A stretch of 64,000 nucleotides of DNA from Caprimulgus europaeus (taxonomy: Eukaryota > Chordata > Aves > Caprimulgiformes > Caprimulgidae): the NCBI GenBank assembly GCA_907165065.1, contig OU015528.1, positions 20,412,015-20,476,014 of the forward strand, in the 5' to 3' direction. Positions 1 to 12,926 of the stretch are shown here, in pieces (within the stretch, counting starts at the first letter, position 1; every line of letters begins with the position of its first letter). The position numbers and the translations under genes were made by a program. The notes under the pieces are model-generated. The model was not told the origin of the DNA and ran no database searches. It was given only the letters and a program-made list of their open reading frames with translations.

Positions 1-2094
1 CATAAATACCTGCATTTTTCCTGTCTCATGCAGAGACTGAACAATGGAATTCCCAAAACACAGCTTTAATGTGAAATAATACAAACCCACACATATTTCA
101 CAGGCCCTAAGCAAGTAAAAGTGACAGCATCTTCACTTGTGTCAGACTGATGCAGGATCTTAAGCTCCTGAAAATCAGCCATTTAGAGAGCTAGATTATC
201 TCAAAAAAAAAAATCTTAGAATTTACATATTTTCCTGGTCAAATGAGATGAGAAAATTTTGGAAGAAAAAGAATCCCAAAATGCATAATACTTGACAAAT
301 TGTCAGGCACCACACTCCAACAGTTATCCCCGTATTCATCATGACTCATTGCAATGGGCAAAGACGTAATCTATCAACTAGAAAAATAACACCAAAGAGA
401 GTCAAAATAGCCTTAGAGAATCTTTAAGAAAGCTGACAGTTTGCATTTTATACCAGCTTGCTCATTTAATGTTCTAGAACACCTACAAAGTCCATGGTCA
501 TTTGTATTAATTGACTCATTTCCATGGCATCTTTCTGAAGGCGATCATGTGATTCAGGGCAGTGATTAAATCAAGTAGCAGGCACAAACAGATATTCTTA
601 ATCAACACAAAATAAATGGTTCTGATGCTATATTTGAGCTCTTGCAGATTGCAGCGGAAGCTGGCACAGAAATACCCTGGATACCTGAAGACTGATAATT
701 TGCAGAAATTACTAAAATGTCAATGATTAGTCCACTCATTCAGATTCTGGAGTATTAGTGACTGCTCTTATTTGCCCATCCAGATCTATGACTGCAGTAT
801 GAATGCCTAAAGTGAGCACAGATCTGGATACGTGTGCTCAAAGCTACCTACATCTTTCCAAAGATTAGCAGATTTATTCTGCATTAAAAGAAATCTCTGT
901 TGATATTCTGAAGTAGTTCTAACGTGAGAGTAATACAAAAAGCAGTTTAATATTTAAAACATAAAGTGACAGTTATAAAGCCATTACTTAAGAGGTTTAG
1001 CTTCATCTTTTCCATTGTAAATTAAATGATAAAAAATCTTAGATACTATAATATTGACTTTATATCATTTACATGGCTGACATAGAATGAAAACAGATAG
1101 AAGTTTCAAGGCTTGTATTGGTGAGTCCATGAGCAATGCTAGCTTTAACATGATCCTGAGGCTGAAAGAAATTCTGAAAATTGTAGGATGTTGACCCTTG
1201 AAACATAATCCAAGCACAATCTCTGCCTATATACTCTCTGGAAAAATTCAGTGTTTCTTTGGGGTTTTATTTTCCCTCTTCCTCAACCACTAGAAGCCTA
1301 TTTCTACAGTGTGTTCAAAACAACAGTTCAATCGATTTGCTTGTAGTGCTGTAACAAACGTTTCTCAGTGTGGTGGTAGTAGTTACCTAATGACAAATCC
1401 TCTTGCATTTATTTAAATATATATATCAACAGGGCTGATGAGAGGACAGGAAAATGTAGTTTCTTTACTATTAAGATAAAAATATTTTTGTCTCTAGAAC
1501 CAAATAAACAGAAAAACAGAATTTAACTAAGTATACTTTCTGAAAATGTAGCTATTTTGATCCTGAAAAACTTTCTGAGTAAAGACAGAGAGCAAAACAT
1601 GCAGTTCATGTAGCTTGAGTGATGAATTTAGAGATATAAGAAGTGAAAGAGCAGGTTAAGAAAATTAATAATAGTAAAAAGTTCAAGGTTTTTTAGGTTT
1701 TCTCCTTCAGGAAATAGCTAGAAAATTATTTACACTAGGTAAACTTAAGGGAAAAAGTCTACTCTTTAGAATTATATATGAGCCTCAAGAACAAAAGGAC
1801 TCTCTGGTTATACACCTCAGACTTAATATACACTGAGATAAAGCAACAGTTTATTGATACCCTAGATTTTCCCCTCCTTAGGGTCTATTTCATTCCATAG
1901 TATATTTTTTGTACTCTGATACCCAGTAGGTGTGAGACCCATGCAGAAACTAAATGAGTATCTGTTTTACTCTTCCAGTGCCAGGATTCAGAGAGAAGGT
2001 TGTGTCTTATAGGACAACATATCATTTTGTGCATTATATGCTTATGGGTGTTTAAATTTTAATTTTCTTCTCAGGACTTTTCCAAACATTAGTA

Positions 2095-2103
<9 letters not shown>

Positions 2104-2132
<29 letters not shown>
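2104..2132. repeat. Poly-A tract (29 A)
   Basis: An uninterrupted run of 29 A. No retrotransposon body is recognisable immediately upstream, so it is listed as a simple repeat rather than a retroposed tail. Confidence 0.95.
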
Positions 2133-2136
<4 letters not shown>

Positions 2137-2700
2137 TCAAGCATTAAGGCCCATAGAGAAACTTGAATCTCATTGGAAAGAAGCTAAACACTCTAAACAA
2201 CCATCCAGTTCAAGCTTGGTGCCATACCTAAAACGTGAAAAAATCTCGACAATGCATTTAATGTCTTAATAATTTGTAGCACTCTGCATTTAAATTGTGA
2301 ATAAGAATATTTTTCCTATAATACTGAGTCAAAATTTCAACACATATTATGTCTGTCTTCACAAAAATTTTCCAGTTGCAGGCATATGAAAGCAGATCTT
2401 GTAAGCTATGCTTGATTTCTAAGATAAGCATGTGTATGATTATTTAGCTGTTGTTTTCAACAGCTAAATTCATTGTCATTAACAATTCATTAATTGTTCA
2501 AATATATTTCTCACATGTTTGTCTGATGGAGGAAAATTTCAGGGATTTGCAAGCTGTCATCCATTTAAAATATGATGCAATATCTCCATTGGGTTTCATT
2601 TATTTTTGTGCTAAAAGCCATCACTGATAAGATAAATTAAATTATTTTACCCTTTTCACTTTTAGTCAGATGCAGTGGAATAAATCCAATGTCTTAAAAT

Positions 2701-2739
2701 AGTGAAATACAATAGTATTTCACTTTGAAATACAAAGTG
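2701..2739. repeat. Two overlapping short inverted repeats
   Basis: Arms agtgaaatac (2701-2710) and gtatttcact (2715-2724) are perfect reverse complements around a 4-nt loop. The second arm runs into another perfect palindrome: cactttg (2721-2727), a 5-nt loop, then caaagtg (2733-2739). The two hairpins share four bases and so are mutually exclusive. Function is unknown. Confidence 0.85.
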
Positions 2740-5566
2740 AAAGTATGATGAAGGTTGTTTCAAGGAACTGGTATCTGAAGCAATTGTCTGGGAGACAGAT
2801 TTTTCTTTTTAATTATACTGGTAATTAATTGCATCAGTAGGCACAAGAATGCGACATTCTCTGAAGAATGTGAAGCAGCAGCTCAGCAGAGAAGTTTTTC
2901 TCTGAGACAAGTTGAATTGGAGAACAAGTTGAACAGGAGAACTTGGCTGAGACATGATTAGATACAGCGCTCCTAGGCTGGCTGGTTGTTTTTGTTCTAT
3001 TTAGTTCAGTCCCCAGTGACTCGGGATGTTGTCACTGTCTCCTGAAATTACAAGTTCCATTATATTAACCAATGATTTATTAAAATAATATTTAAGTATG
3101 GCTCTTGTTACTAAGCAGTTTTCTTTAACAAAAGCAGGTCATTTTACTTGTTAGGCAAGGCTTCTCCAGACGTCTACACCCAGATTTTCAACCAGCCCTG
3201 TATCATTCCTGTTTATCCATGCTATTTCCATATATTTTTGCATTGTAATTTTTTTGTGATTTTCTTGTTTATTGCTATTGCTATTGCTATTAGATATAGC
3301 AGCACAGCATTACAATGGTAGCAGTATTTTGATCCATTTTGCTTGAGGCTATAAAAAGAAATATGTATATGTATTGGTATATAACTATGCCTATATGTAT
3401 GTCACAGGTCTGAGAATTCAATCTCAAGGCATAAATGTGCAGAGAGAGGGATGTTATCTTCCCTTTTTTTGCTAAAGTTCTAAAACCAATGAGCTGAGTT
3501 CATCCCACCTTCTCTTAGGTACTTAACAGAGACAATTAAATTAGAAGCCTAGTTACTGAAAGCTTCTCTTGTGGAGACTTACAGACATCATGACAGAATG
3601 ATTTATATCTTACACAAGATGACTCATTTTTGGTAATTAATATCTTTTTGCACTAATGATAGAGGGAGCCTAAGGTGAACAGACTCCCATCTTAGGCAGC
3701 CCAGTTAAAGACACAAAATTAGGTGAGTGAAGTTAGGTCGACCTAATTAATCTCTATCCATTTAAGGAAGTTTCTTTCAAAATTGCTTCATACTTGCGGC
3801 ACAAAAATGAAGGTATTTTTAAATTCAGAAGCTGTTTTAACACAATTTAAACAAAAACATGAACAAGATATTTCCAGTTTGAGGAACATTTTTTAGCCTG
3901 AAAATTCCTGAATTTTTTAGTGATCAGAAAGTTTTCTTCCTTTTTTGAAAACTTGGATGAGAAAAAGCACGGTGCTTTAGTTGTGGAAGTTCTATCATTG
4001 CCTCCAGCATACAGCCAGTCGATCAAAAGTCTCTGAGCTGTCAAAGTGATGAAGTGAAAGAAGAAAGAGCTAAAAAAGGGGACAGTATCAAGGGACTGAG
4101 TACTTTCTCATTTGGAACTGTAGAGTTGAGACTAAGGTTTAAATACTTGAAAAACAGTAAAAAAGAGATAAATCCTTGATGAGATGTTTATATGTACACG
4201 AGAAGACAAAAGGATAAAATAATGGGAAAGGGAACATTTCTAAAAAGTTGTTCCACAGTACATTTGGTTGACTAGCTCTGGTCAATGGCAGTGCTGTAAC
4301 TCTGACTCTAACATCATAGCCTTTTTTGTTCAACTTTCCAGAGAAAGACAAGTTGACCAGAAAGAATCAAGACTGTGTTTAAGTTTCAAAATAATATTGT
4401 GACCTTATGTTACAAGACCCTATGTATGAGCTAAGCAACAAATCTTATTATGGATAGGAGCCAAGTTATAGACATTTGCTCTTCAAGTTTTTCCACCCAT
4501 GCAGTCCTAACTTGAAATCCATTTGCCATTGACTTGTGAGAGGAAGTATTGAGATGTTAGTTCAGATTACATGGTTGCTTTAAGAATGAATATAAATAAT
4601 TTAGGCAAAAACCTCAATATTTGAATTTATATTCAAAAACACATTTTAAATTATTTTTTGAGCATAAGAAGTTCCAAACCACATTTTGCTCATATTTGTC
4701 CATAATGATCTGTAGAACAGGATAGGTTTTCACAGAAAACTATAACCTTTAACACCAAACTGACAAAGCATTCACTGTGAAGCACATTTCAAGTAATCTC
4801 ATAACTTGTTAGTTTTTCACAAGCAGTTTTTTGTAGAAAGGTCCTGAAAAAATAAATAAAGAAAAACACTTACAGAATTAGTTTGAAAATACATGCTTCT
4901 ATTCCTTACGCTGTTACTCTAAAGGGTAAGGGAAAATTCCAAATCAAATCAAACACAACAAATCAAGATCCAACTTACTTTTTTTTTACCACCTAAAAGG
5001 AAACACTCTCCTCATCTGTGCAGCAATGTTTCCTCTCTCAAATACTTGCGTGAGACTATTTTGGCTCTGAACAGAGTGGCTCTGGTTTTATAAAACAGCT
5101 GTACTCTTTTACATTTTCTCTTGCATATTGTGCTCGCAAACTTGTTATGAAAGGCAGACAGTTCTCTTTGGTAAACATAGTGCCTTAATCTCGGGTTTTA
5201 CCTCCCCCCATCTCTTGGTATGTAGATGGTGTGGGCTACGTAGAGCATACTTTTCATGTCTTTAACCTAATATTCTAGAAACAAACTTGAACAGATTTAA
5301 ACATTTTGATTGATTACTTTTTGAGATACAAAACTACTATTATCGTCCTATACTTGCATTGATCCCCATCAGCAGTACATGCCATAAATTGATGAGTTAA
5401 TTCTAGGGACACAAGCTAATTATATTGTCAGATTTAGCAGGCATCTGTGATTATGTAGGAATTCAAAATCTTATTTACTATTTTTCTCACCTTCCCAAAT
5501 TTAAGCCTTATGGTACAGGAAAAGAAGGAACACACCATAACAGTAAAAAAACCCACCATAAATAGC

Positions 5567-5616
5567 ATTTATTTATTCATTTATTTATTTGTTTGTTTGT
5601 TTGTTTATTTATTTTT
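5567..5616. repeat. TTTA/TTTG tetranucleotide repeat
   Basis: Tandem TTTA units switch to TTTG units and back to TTTA, with one interrupted unit. A plain microsatellite. Confidence 0.9.
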
Positions 5617-7270
5617 AGCCTATCAGAAGTACTGTATCCATTTAAAAATATTTGAGGGATAATACTGTTTTCATTTACTTTAATAAAAACAGTTCCAGGA
5701 TCAGAGTATGTGCAAATAGCATTATCATTTAATAAATATATGCCTGAGCATTCAGAACTCCTATTTGCTTGTAAGGATGTAGAAGGCAATAATAATTGCT
5801 ATATATTCACAGTATTCACTAAATATATCAGAACTTCCTATTTTGTGTAGTCCGTATATTCTCAATGATTGTATGACTTTCTTCCCATAGGTACTTAAAA
5901 ACAAAAACACTGACTGAAAATCAGAATGCAAGTTTACAAAAACATTATTGTGTTTTATGTGAGTGACTTGAAAAAAGATATTAAACTTGCACGTAATTTG
6001 GGATTTCATGTTTTGCTATTTCCTCTAGGACACAAGACACAACTTAAAACACAAATACTTGTACATCAGGACAAGTTAGCCAAGACTTAAAATAGAGCCA
6101 TATATAATGAATATCCATGCAGGAAAATTTTGTGAGAACAAGCTAAAATTTACAAAGTGTCAATATCATGACTTGATGCTTCATAAATTTAGACTCCATC
6201 AAAGAAGTTAGGTGCTCAGGGAGTGGTAACAAGTCTCAAGCTGGGCAGGACTTTAAAAAAGAACTGTTAGACCTGCTCCATAATGCAGGAGACCACTGCA
6301 GCGGTCTTTAAGTTGTGATCAAAGACCAAAGTAATCGCTCTCAATGAGAAAACTCATGTCTCCTGGGAAAGCCTATCTACTGCCTGCTACAGTTGCAAAG
6401 TCAGGAGTTTTCTTCCACCCTGAATTTCTGGTTGATACCAGCTTTCAGTAACTTCCTCAGTCAATCAAACTCAATTCAGTTGTTTCAGATCAATAGATCA
6501 CTTCTTTCCATGACTATTGAGATCAGTCTGTAAGCCAGATCCCTTCTACCTACCTGATACTCTCCCAGCCAAGCAAACTCAGTCCCTCCTCAAAAGGGCA
6601 CAATTAACCCATTATGCATAAGGTAGGATAAAACTATCCTTCTCTTCAGCTGCCCACAATCTTTCTGAAAGAATATAGTAGACAGTGAACTCCAAGTAAA
6701 CTTAAAACATATATCCTCCTTCACCAGATTTCCCTAGGCTCCATCTATATGAAATGGCAAAAGATTGAATTTGCCAGATGACTACAACACTTATGCTAGA
6801 CACTTGCCCTGAATTTTCTCCTGGAGGAATCCATTCTTTTTTGTTGATTGTGGAGGATATCTAAACAAAACTTCCCTCCCTGGTAAACATTAGATTTGTA
6901 AATACACAGTTGTACACCTATCAGGCTCTGTCTGCCTGTCAACCTAAGCTCTTAAAGAGCCGCTGTTGAAGTCTTTCTCCAGTCATGCTATACAGTGAAA
7001 ACCATTCATACCTGCAATAGATGGGTGGGTCTATGTTTTAATACCTGGCAGCTGATAGGCCAACTTCCTGCCTGTATCTAGAAATCAGAAGTTCCTTTTC
7101 CCAGCTGTTTCTAGTTCCTTGTTAGTTAGATGTGCACTAACAACATCTAATAATGAAGCGGTTTCTTCTGTGGTACAAGTTTTTCTTCTGCTTTGCAGCA
7201 TTTCTTATACAAATATCTAATTTGCATATTTGTAGATTTTTTTCTTTCATGCATTTTGTTGGTACACTTA

Positions 7271-8082
7271 GAATCATAGAATCATAGAATGGTTTGGGCT
7301 GGAATGGACCTTAAAGATCATCTAGTTCCAACCCCCCCGCCATCTGCAAGGACACCTTCCACTAGACCAGGTTGCTCAGAGCCTCATCCAGCCTGGCCTT
7401 AAACACTTCCAGGGAGGGGGCATCCACAACTTCTCTGGGCAACCTGTGCCAGTGTCTGACCACCCTCACAGTGAAGAATTTCTTCCTAATATCTCATCTA
7501 AACCTACCCTCTTTCAGCTTAAAGCCATTTCCCCTTGTCCTGTCATTAACTGCCCTTATGAAAAGTCCTTCCCCAGCATTTTTGTAGTTCCCCTTCAGGT
7601 ACTGGAAGGCCGCTATAAGATCTCCCCAAAGCCTTCTCTTTTCCAGGCTAAAACAGCCCCAGCTCTCTCAGCCTGTCCTCATAGGAGAGGTGCTCCAGCC
7701 CTCGGATCATCCTCGTGGCCTCCTCTGGACCCGTTCTAACAGGTCCATGTCTTTCTTGTGCTGGGGGCTCCAGAACTGGACACAGTACTCCAGGTGGGAC
7801 CTCTTGAGAGTGGAGTACAGAGGGAGAATCATCTCCCTCGACCTGCTGGCCACGCTTCTCTTGATGCAGCCCAGGATGCAGTTGGCCTTCTGGGCTGCAA
7901 GCGCACATTGCCGGCTCATGTTGAACTTCTCATCTACCACCACTCCCAAGTCTTTCTCTTCAGAGCTGGCCTCAAGCCACTCATTGCCCAGCCTGTACTT
8001 GTGCTTGGGGTTTCCCCAACCCAGATGCAGGACCTTGCATTTGGCCTTGTTGAACTTCATGATGTTAGCACAGGCCCACTTA
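7271..8082 (-). mobile_element. CR1 non-LTR retrotransposon, 5'-truncated
   Basis: Read on the minus strand, this is the 3' part of a CR1 LINE. On the plus strand it begins with gaatcata octamers, the reverse complement of the CR1 3' tail. These are followed by the conserved 3' sequence (ggtttgggctgg, ccaaccccc region) and then coding sequence running back into the reverse transcriptase C-terminal half. The 5' end stops near 8082, after a segment encoding [15 protein letters not shown] on the minus strand. CR1 normally copies itself by target-primed reverse transcription, so 5' truncation is the expected insertion form. Octamers are intact and frameshifts few, so this is one of the better preserved copies in the window. 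Confidence 0.95.
7340..8060 (-). pseudogene. CR1 ORF2 reverse transcriptase C-terminal remnant
   Basis: A minus-strand frame from 8060 to 7707 (117 codons) carries the post-catalytic CR1 signature: [35 protein letters not shown] and HLEYCVQFW. After a frameshift near 7707-7720 the protein continues in another frame with [21 protein letters not shown]. It then runs through the C-terminal region ([16 protein letters not shown]) down to about 7370. The catalytic palm motifs lie upstream and are missing. This is a dead fragment that cannot encode an active enzyme. Confidence 0.9.
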
Positions 8083-10489
8083 ATACATTTGCTTTATTAT
8101 TTTCAGCTTCGATATAGTCTAAATTTTGAATAAATATATTTTGCTTCTCTGATTTGGCTGTTAGTTTGAACCATAATATTGCCTGAAATTAATTATTTGA
8201 ATCACAAAATAAAATATATTTATTCTATCGATTGTCATGCAGTTTTTTCTCTGCAAAAAGCATTTTTTTTTTCTTTCTTCCTTTATTTTTCAGCTGAGAT
8301 GAACCCTTGATAAATTAACACTTGCATTGCAGGCAATCTCAGGAAAAGAAACATAACAAACAGTTATCATTAGGCTTTTGGGACCAAGAGTTGATAAATG
8401 AAATTACTTCATTTTATTTTTAATATTAATAAAGAAGCAATCTGTTTTTTAGACTGCTTACAAAGTAGCAGAAATTAACAAAATATGAGAGTGGTTTGGA
8501 ACCTAAATTACTAGCCATAATTACAGTGGGACTTTGCATTCACATGAAAGAACTAGGAGACTGCAGAGCAGCCCATGGGGCCTTTTATCTTTAGCTAAAT
8601 GCTGATGAACTTACTTGCTATATCTTTAAGGGATGTGTTATCCCACTGCTAGGTGCTTGCAAACAGTTACTGAAAATATGTAAGCTCAACGTCTAGAATA
8701 CTGTGCTCACATTTGCTAGTCTCTTTCAAGAAGGATCATTTCTCCCTTGCAGAGATATTTTATGACAGAATTTATTACTTTCTATTCACAAATACAGCTT
8801 CATTTTTTTTAAGCAATATTCACATACCATTATAGACTTCCTTGGACAGCAGCAAACAAAAAGAGATTTAAAAAATCCCCAAACACCAGAGCACCAGTTT
8901 TTCACGTTCAACTGATTATAAATGAGCAAACTACAAAATCATCTTGTCAGTATGTGTATGGATTTCCTTGTGTACATATACATATAATTAAAAGCACACG
9001 TATACCATTAGGATTAAAAGACATGTATATGTGAAATGTATTTAGATACATAATGTATAGTCTAAAATGTATGCTTTCTGCTGTCTCCAGTGAGTGGGCA
9101 GGAGAAGGAAGGATGAATGTTCTCATGGGGGAAAGATGGGTATAGATGGGAAGGGGGGAAGAGCAAGTGAAAAGTAAAAAATTTTCTTGCTTGTGAATGA
9201 GGAGTGCTCACAAAATCTAAGATGGGAAAGAGTAGTGCTAGGAGAACAGTCTACCAGACACTTTCTCAAATCAGGTATTTTGTTTCCCCAAGTAAGGAAA
9301 TTATTTTACAGGTTTCTGGATTTTTCCTGCAATTAGTAAAGGAGGTGACCTAGTGCTGTTTTTATAATATTTATTTAACTATTATGCCTTTGTAAAAGTG
9401 GTCATTTTACATTTCATCTTATTTAGACTTTTCCAGGAAACCAAATTCACCAGATTTTTTGAGTGGCTTTTATCTCAGTCTTTGATGGAGACCTAAGCAA
9501 TATTTTTCATCATAACTCTATATTTCCTTTAGCTGCTTATTCTACTGTTACACAGTAGAAGCTCTGAGTATCATCAAAGCTTACCAACCTTCATTAGATC
9601 ATAACAGCACAAGGATGCAGGCTACATTCTCTACTTATTTTAAGAGTTGCTTGACTTGCTGAAAGTGCCTTATTCGTACATCCAGCATGGGATTCATCTG
9701 ATCTGATATAGGCATCTGCAACACAAATATCTATGCCTGAGCCAGCAGTGTATATTCCCTTTATAGCCAATGGAGAGAAACAAGCATTTCTAGAATGCAA
9801 CTCACCACCTCTTAATATAGATTCCCAAATTAGGTCAGATGAATCACACCTTAAAAATTACTATATGTCTCTGTTGTCTGTAAAGTGACTAGTTCAGACA
9901 TAGATAAATTATAAGAATTCTTCTTTTTCCAAACCTTGTTTACCTAATTCTTTTCAATAAAAAAATCCTATGGACCTTATTTTTTAACTTCAACATTATC
10001 TTTTTTTTTTTAAATCTTTACTTTCCACAATAGTTAGTTAGTTACATTTAATTTGTTGACTGTCTGTTTAAGACTGGTCATGGTGTTAGCTCCAGAGTTG
10101 GTACAGGGGAAGAAAGAGTTTTGATAGGAAATTTCATAGTCTAATTAAAGACATAAATAGGTATAAATTAGATTGTGAATTTATAAATGTTCTTTGACTG
10201 ACCTTCTTCTGAGATTAATCCTTTCTATGCGAGCTTCCCTTTCAAAGACTGGAATAAAGCTTGCTCTTTAAAAAGAGAGAGGAAGAAATTACATCATGAT
10301 TATGTCATTTTTTAAAAAAATAGTCTAGCAGTTAGGTATGTAACTGGTCAGATTGGATGAGTTCTTTAAAAACCCTTAGATTAAAAAAGAAATTGAATCC
10401 AGGTACTCAAAGTATTAGGTTATCCTTAACAGACAGTATCACTGCTTCCTAGAAAAGAAAACAGCAATAAACAGGCTGAGCTGTTTAGT
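8083..10489. other. Unannotated AT-rich interval
   Basis: No gene or transposon recognised. The only open frame on offer is 68 codons (9594-9800, minus) and has no family signature. Short A and T runs are present. Confidence 0.55.
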
Positions 10490-11401
10490 GTATGTTAGCC
10501 TATTCTTATTCCTGGCACATGTGGTTGATGAGCCAACAAGGAAAGGATCTCTCCCGGATCTGAAACAAGGAAGAACCAGTTGTGAAAGTCAGGGACAGCC
10601 TTGACTGCAGTGGTGGTGTTCAAGATCCTAAAAGGAGGGAGCAGAACAAAAAGCAGGACTGCAGCCCTGGCTTTCAAGATAGCAGACTTTGGTGACTTCA
10701 GGAGCCTGCTTGGAAGAATCTCCATGGGATATAGCCTGAGAGAGTAGAGTGGTGCATGAGAACTGGTTGATACTCAAGGATCACTTCCTCCAAGCTCTGA
10801 AAGAGTCATTCTGATGAGTAGGAAATAATGCAAAACAGAATGTGCACTGCATGGATGAGCAAGGAGATCTTAACTGAACTTAGATAGAAAAAAAAGGAAG
10901 TGTATCAGAGGTGAACACACAGGCAGGTGACTCAGAAGTACACAGCCGCTGTCCAGTCTTGCAAGGATAACGTTAGGAAAGCCAAAGACAACCTCAACTT
11001 AAATCTGTCAAAGCCAACAAGAAGGGATGCTATATGTACATGAACAGCAAAAGAAAGACTAGGGAAAACAGGCCCTCCATGCTGAATGGGGCGGGGGATT
11101 TGGTGAAAAATTACATGGAAAATGCTGAGGTACTCAATGTCTTTTTTTGCCTCAGTCTTTACCAGTAAGTCCTGTATTCAGGAATTCCAGGCACCTGAGA
11201 TCAGAGGGAAAGTCTGGAGTAAGAAAGACTTATCCTCAGTGGAAAAGAACAGGATTAGGGAGTACTTAAACAAACTCAAGGTCGTGGAGTCTCCATTCAT
11301 GGGGATATTAAAAACTTACTGGACATGGTACTAGTCAATCTCTTGAGCAGGCAATCTCAAGAGGTACCGTCCAACTTAAACAATTCCATGATTCTGTGAT
11401 T
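10490..11401 (+). mobile_element. CR1 retrotransposon with internal deletion
   Basis: Plus-strand CR1. The left part (about 10490-11284) corresponds to the ORF2 segment between endonuclease and reverse transcriptase. The right part (about 11285-11401) is the CR1 3' end, beginning with the conserved gtggagtctccat segment and finishing at ccatgattctgtgat. The reverse transcriptase core that should lie between them, roughly 1.5-2 kb in related elements, is absent. Numerous stops and indels show that it is inactive. The 5' limit is approximate. Confidence 0.85.
10600..11284 (+). pseudogene. CR1 ORF2 endonuclease-RT linker remnant
   Basis: Conceptual translation in shifting frames gives CR1 linker landmarks: a PWDIA-like piece near 10722, a YMNSKRKTRENRPS-like piece near 11035-11070, and then an open frame from 11122. 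That frame reads FFASVFTSKSCIQEFQAPEIRGKVWSKKDL and ends with REYLNKLKVVE before the internal deletion. In intact elements this precedes the first reverse transcriptase motifs. No catalytic residues remain. Confidence 0.8.
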
Positions 11402-12926
11402 CCAACCATAAACACCATCTTTTAGGGATGATGGTTAGAGCAAATCTGTGTTTGAACTAAAGCTGAACTGTGGTGATACAAAGAGCTCAGGGCATGCACA
11501 AAGCCACATCTAGGCACAAAAATTAACCTAAATTTGCTGGACCTGCCCTGTGCAGATTTCTGGCACAGTCAATGGAAAGATAATTTCCTCTAGAGATAAT
11601 TCAGAGTGGAAAGCTGTAAGAGTTCTGACTCCCTTCTGGAAGGAGTCCCTTGCTTCTGTGACCATAGGGACCCCTGAGAAAAGGTACAAACCCATGGAGG
11701 TTATACAGCAGCCAAACAGGAACTTTTCAGTTGCTGTTTTAAATTTCGTTGTTAAATCTCTCCAAGCCACACTTCAGGTCCTTTTTTTTGGATCTAACCC
11801 AGAAAACTTTCTTCAAAGCCTGAAGAGTGAATGAGAGAAAATCTTTTGAGCATAGTTGTCTCATTAAGTGCCAAGCTGCCAGGGTTTAAGTTCAGAAATA
11901 TTAGTCTGATGTTCTTTTATCTGCATAAATACATTTTTGCAGGACATTTGACCTTTTTCATTCCCCCAGTTTTCTAATAAATATTGAACTTCACAGCAAC
12001 AGAGAAAGGCAGAGTCTGATTGAGAGAAAAAAGTAACACTGCAAGAGTAACTCTTTCACTATAAATTGAATCTCTCTGACTCAGATTGTTATATATATAC
12101 TATCAAGAGTAAAATGATTGACATTACAAAAAGAGAAAAAGACAGAAACACCTCCAGAATACCATAGCATTCACTTGCTATTTTAAATTATATGAACATT
12201 CTTGATTTAGTTAAGTATGAAACAGATTTAAAAGATATACACTGAAAATGACCACATGTCATAGGCTACATTTTACATTGCAATTTTTTTCCCCTGTTTA
12301 AAAATATACTTTTCATTACTGTTATAGCAAGGCGTTTATAATGGGGCAGAAAAGTAGACAAGAATCACTGGGACTTATTTTTTTGGATCTGAATCTTTCC
12401 CAAACAAATCTTCAGTGAAACATGTATCCATCAACCAAATACTTTTGCAGTTACAATCATCCCATTTGTCCTACATTATGATGAAGCCTTTATTTGGTAG
12501 GCAGCTGCATAATTTCAGTGTACATGTTCAAAACACAGAACTTGAAGGTTTTTGTTTTCACTTCCTTTAAAATTGTAACTTAAAATACCTCAAATAAATA
12601 TAATTCCAGCATTTTTTTTTTTTAAATTTCTTTACCTTTTGTTGGGTGGGATTTCCTTGCCCAGTGACAGGGGTTGAGCTAAATAGAAAGTTTAAGCAGT
12701 TTGAAGTTGCACTCATTTGTTAGTTGTGAACAAAAAAATAGGGTTGAGGAAAGCATGAGCATTTTTTATGGACTTGTTTTTAACTTATTTTATATAGTAG
12801 TCATGATTTTTTTTTTAAGAATGAGGGTACTTAAAACTGACTCTTATAAATGTAACAAAAATAATTAAACCAGACAATTATTTAAGAGAAGAAAGCATAT
12901 CAGCATTTGTAAATGCATCGTTTACT
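11402..12926. other. Unannotated interval
   Basis: No gene or transposon recognised. Open frames occur on both strands at 11528-11834 (80 and 94 codons, mutually antisense), with no motif, signal peptide or conserved pattern that I can name. T-rich runs lie around 12610-12630 and 12805-12820. Confidence 0.5.

Larger units (their letters stand above)
1..7270. other. Unique AT-rich sequence, no gene seen
   Basis: I see no recognisable gene or transposon here. The longest open frames are 65 to 82 codons, lysine-, phenylalanine- and isoleucine-rich, and match nothing I know. The stretch holds a poly-A run, a TTTA/TTTG repeat and a twin inverted repeat, each listed separately. It probably contains decayed repeats too old to recognise by eye. 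Confidence 0.6.

Noticed and set aside
7372..8133. Plus-strand open frames of 71 to 147 codons
   Set aside because: Antisense to the minus-strand CR1 ORF2 remnant. The encoded text has no independent motif.
11528..11834. Overlapping 80- and 94-codon frames on opposite strands
   Set aside because: No recognised domain, no splice context, and both strands open at once, which suggests composition rather than coding.
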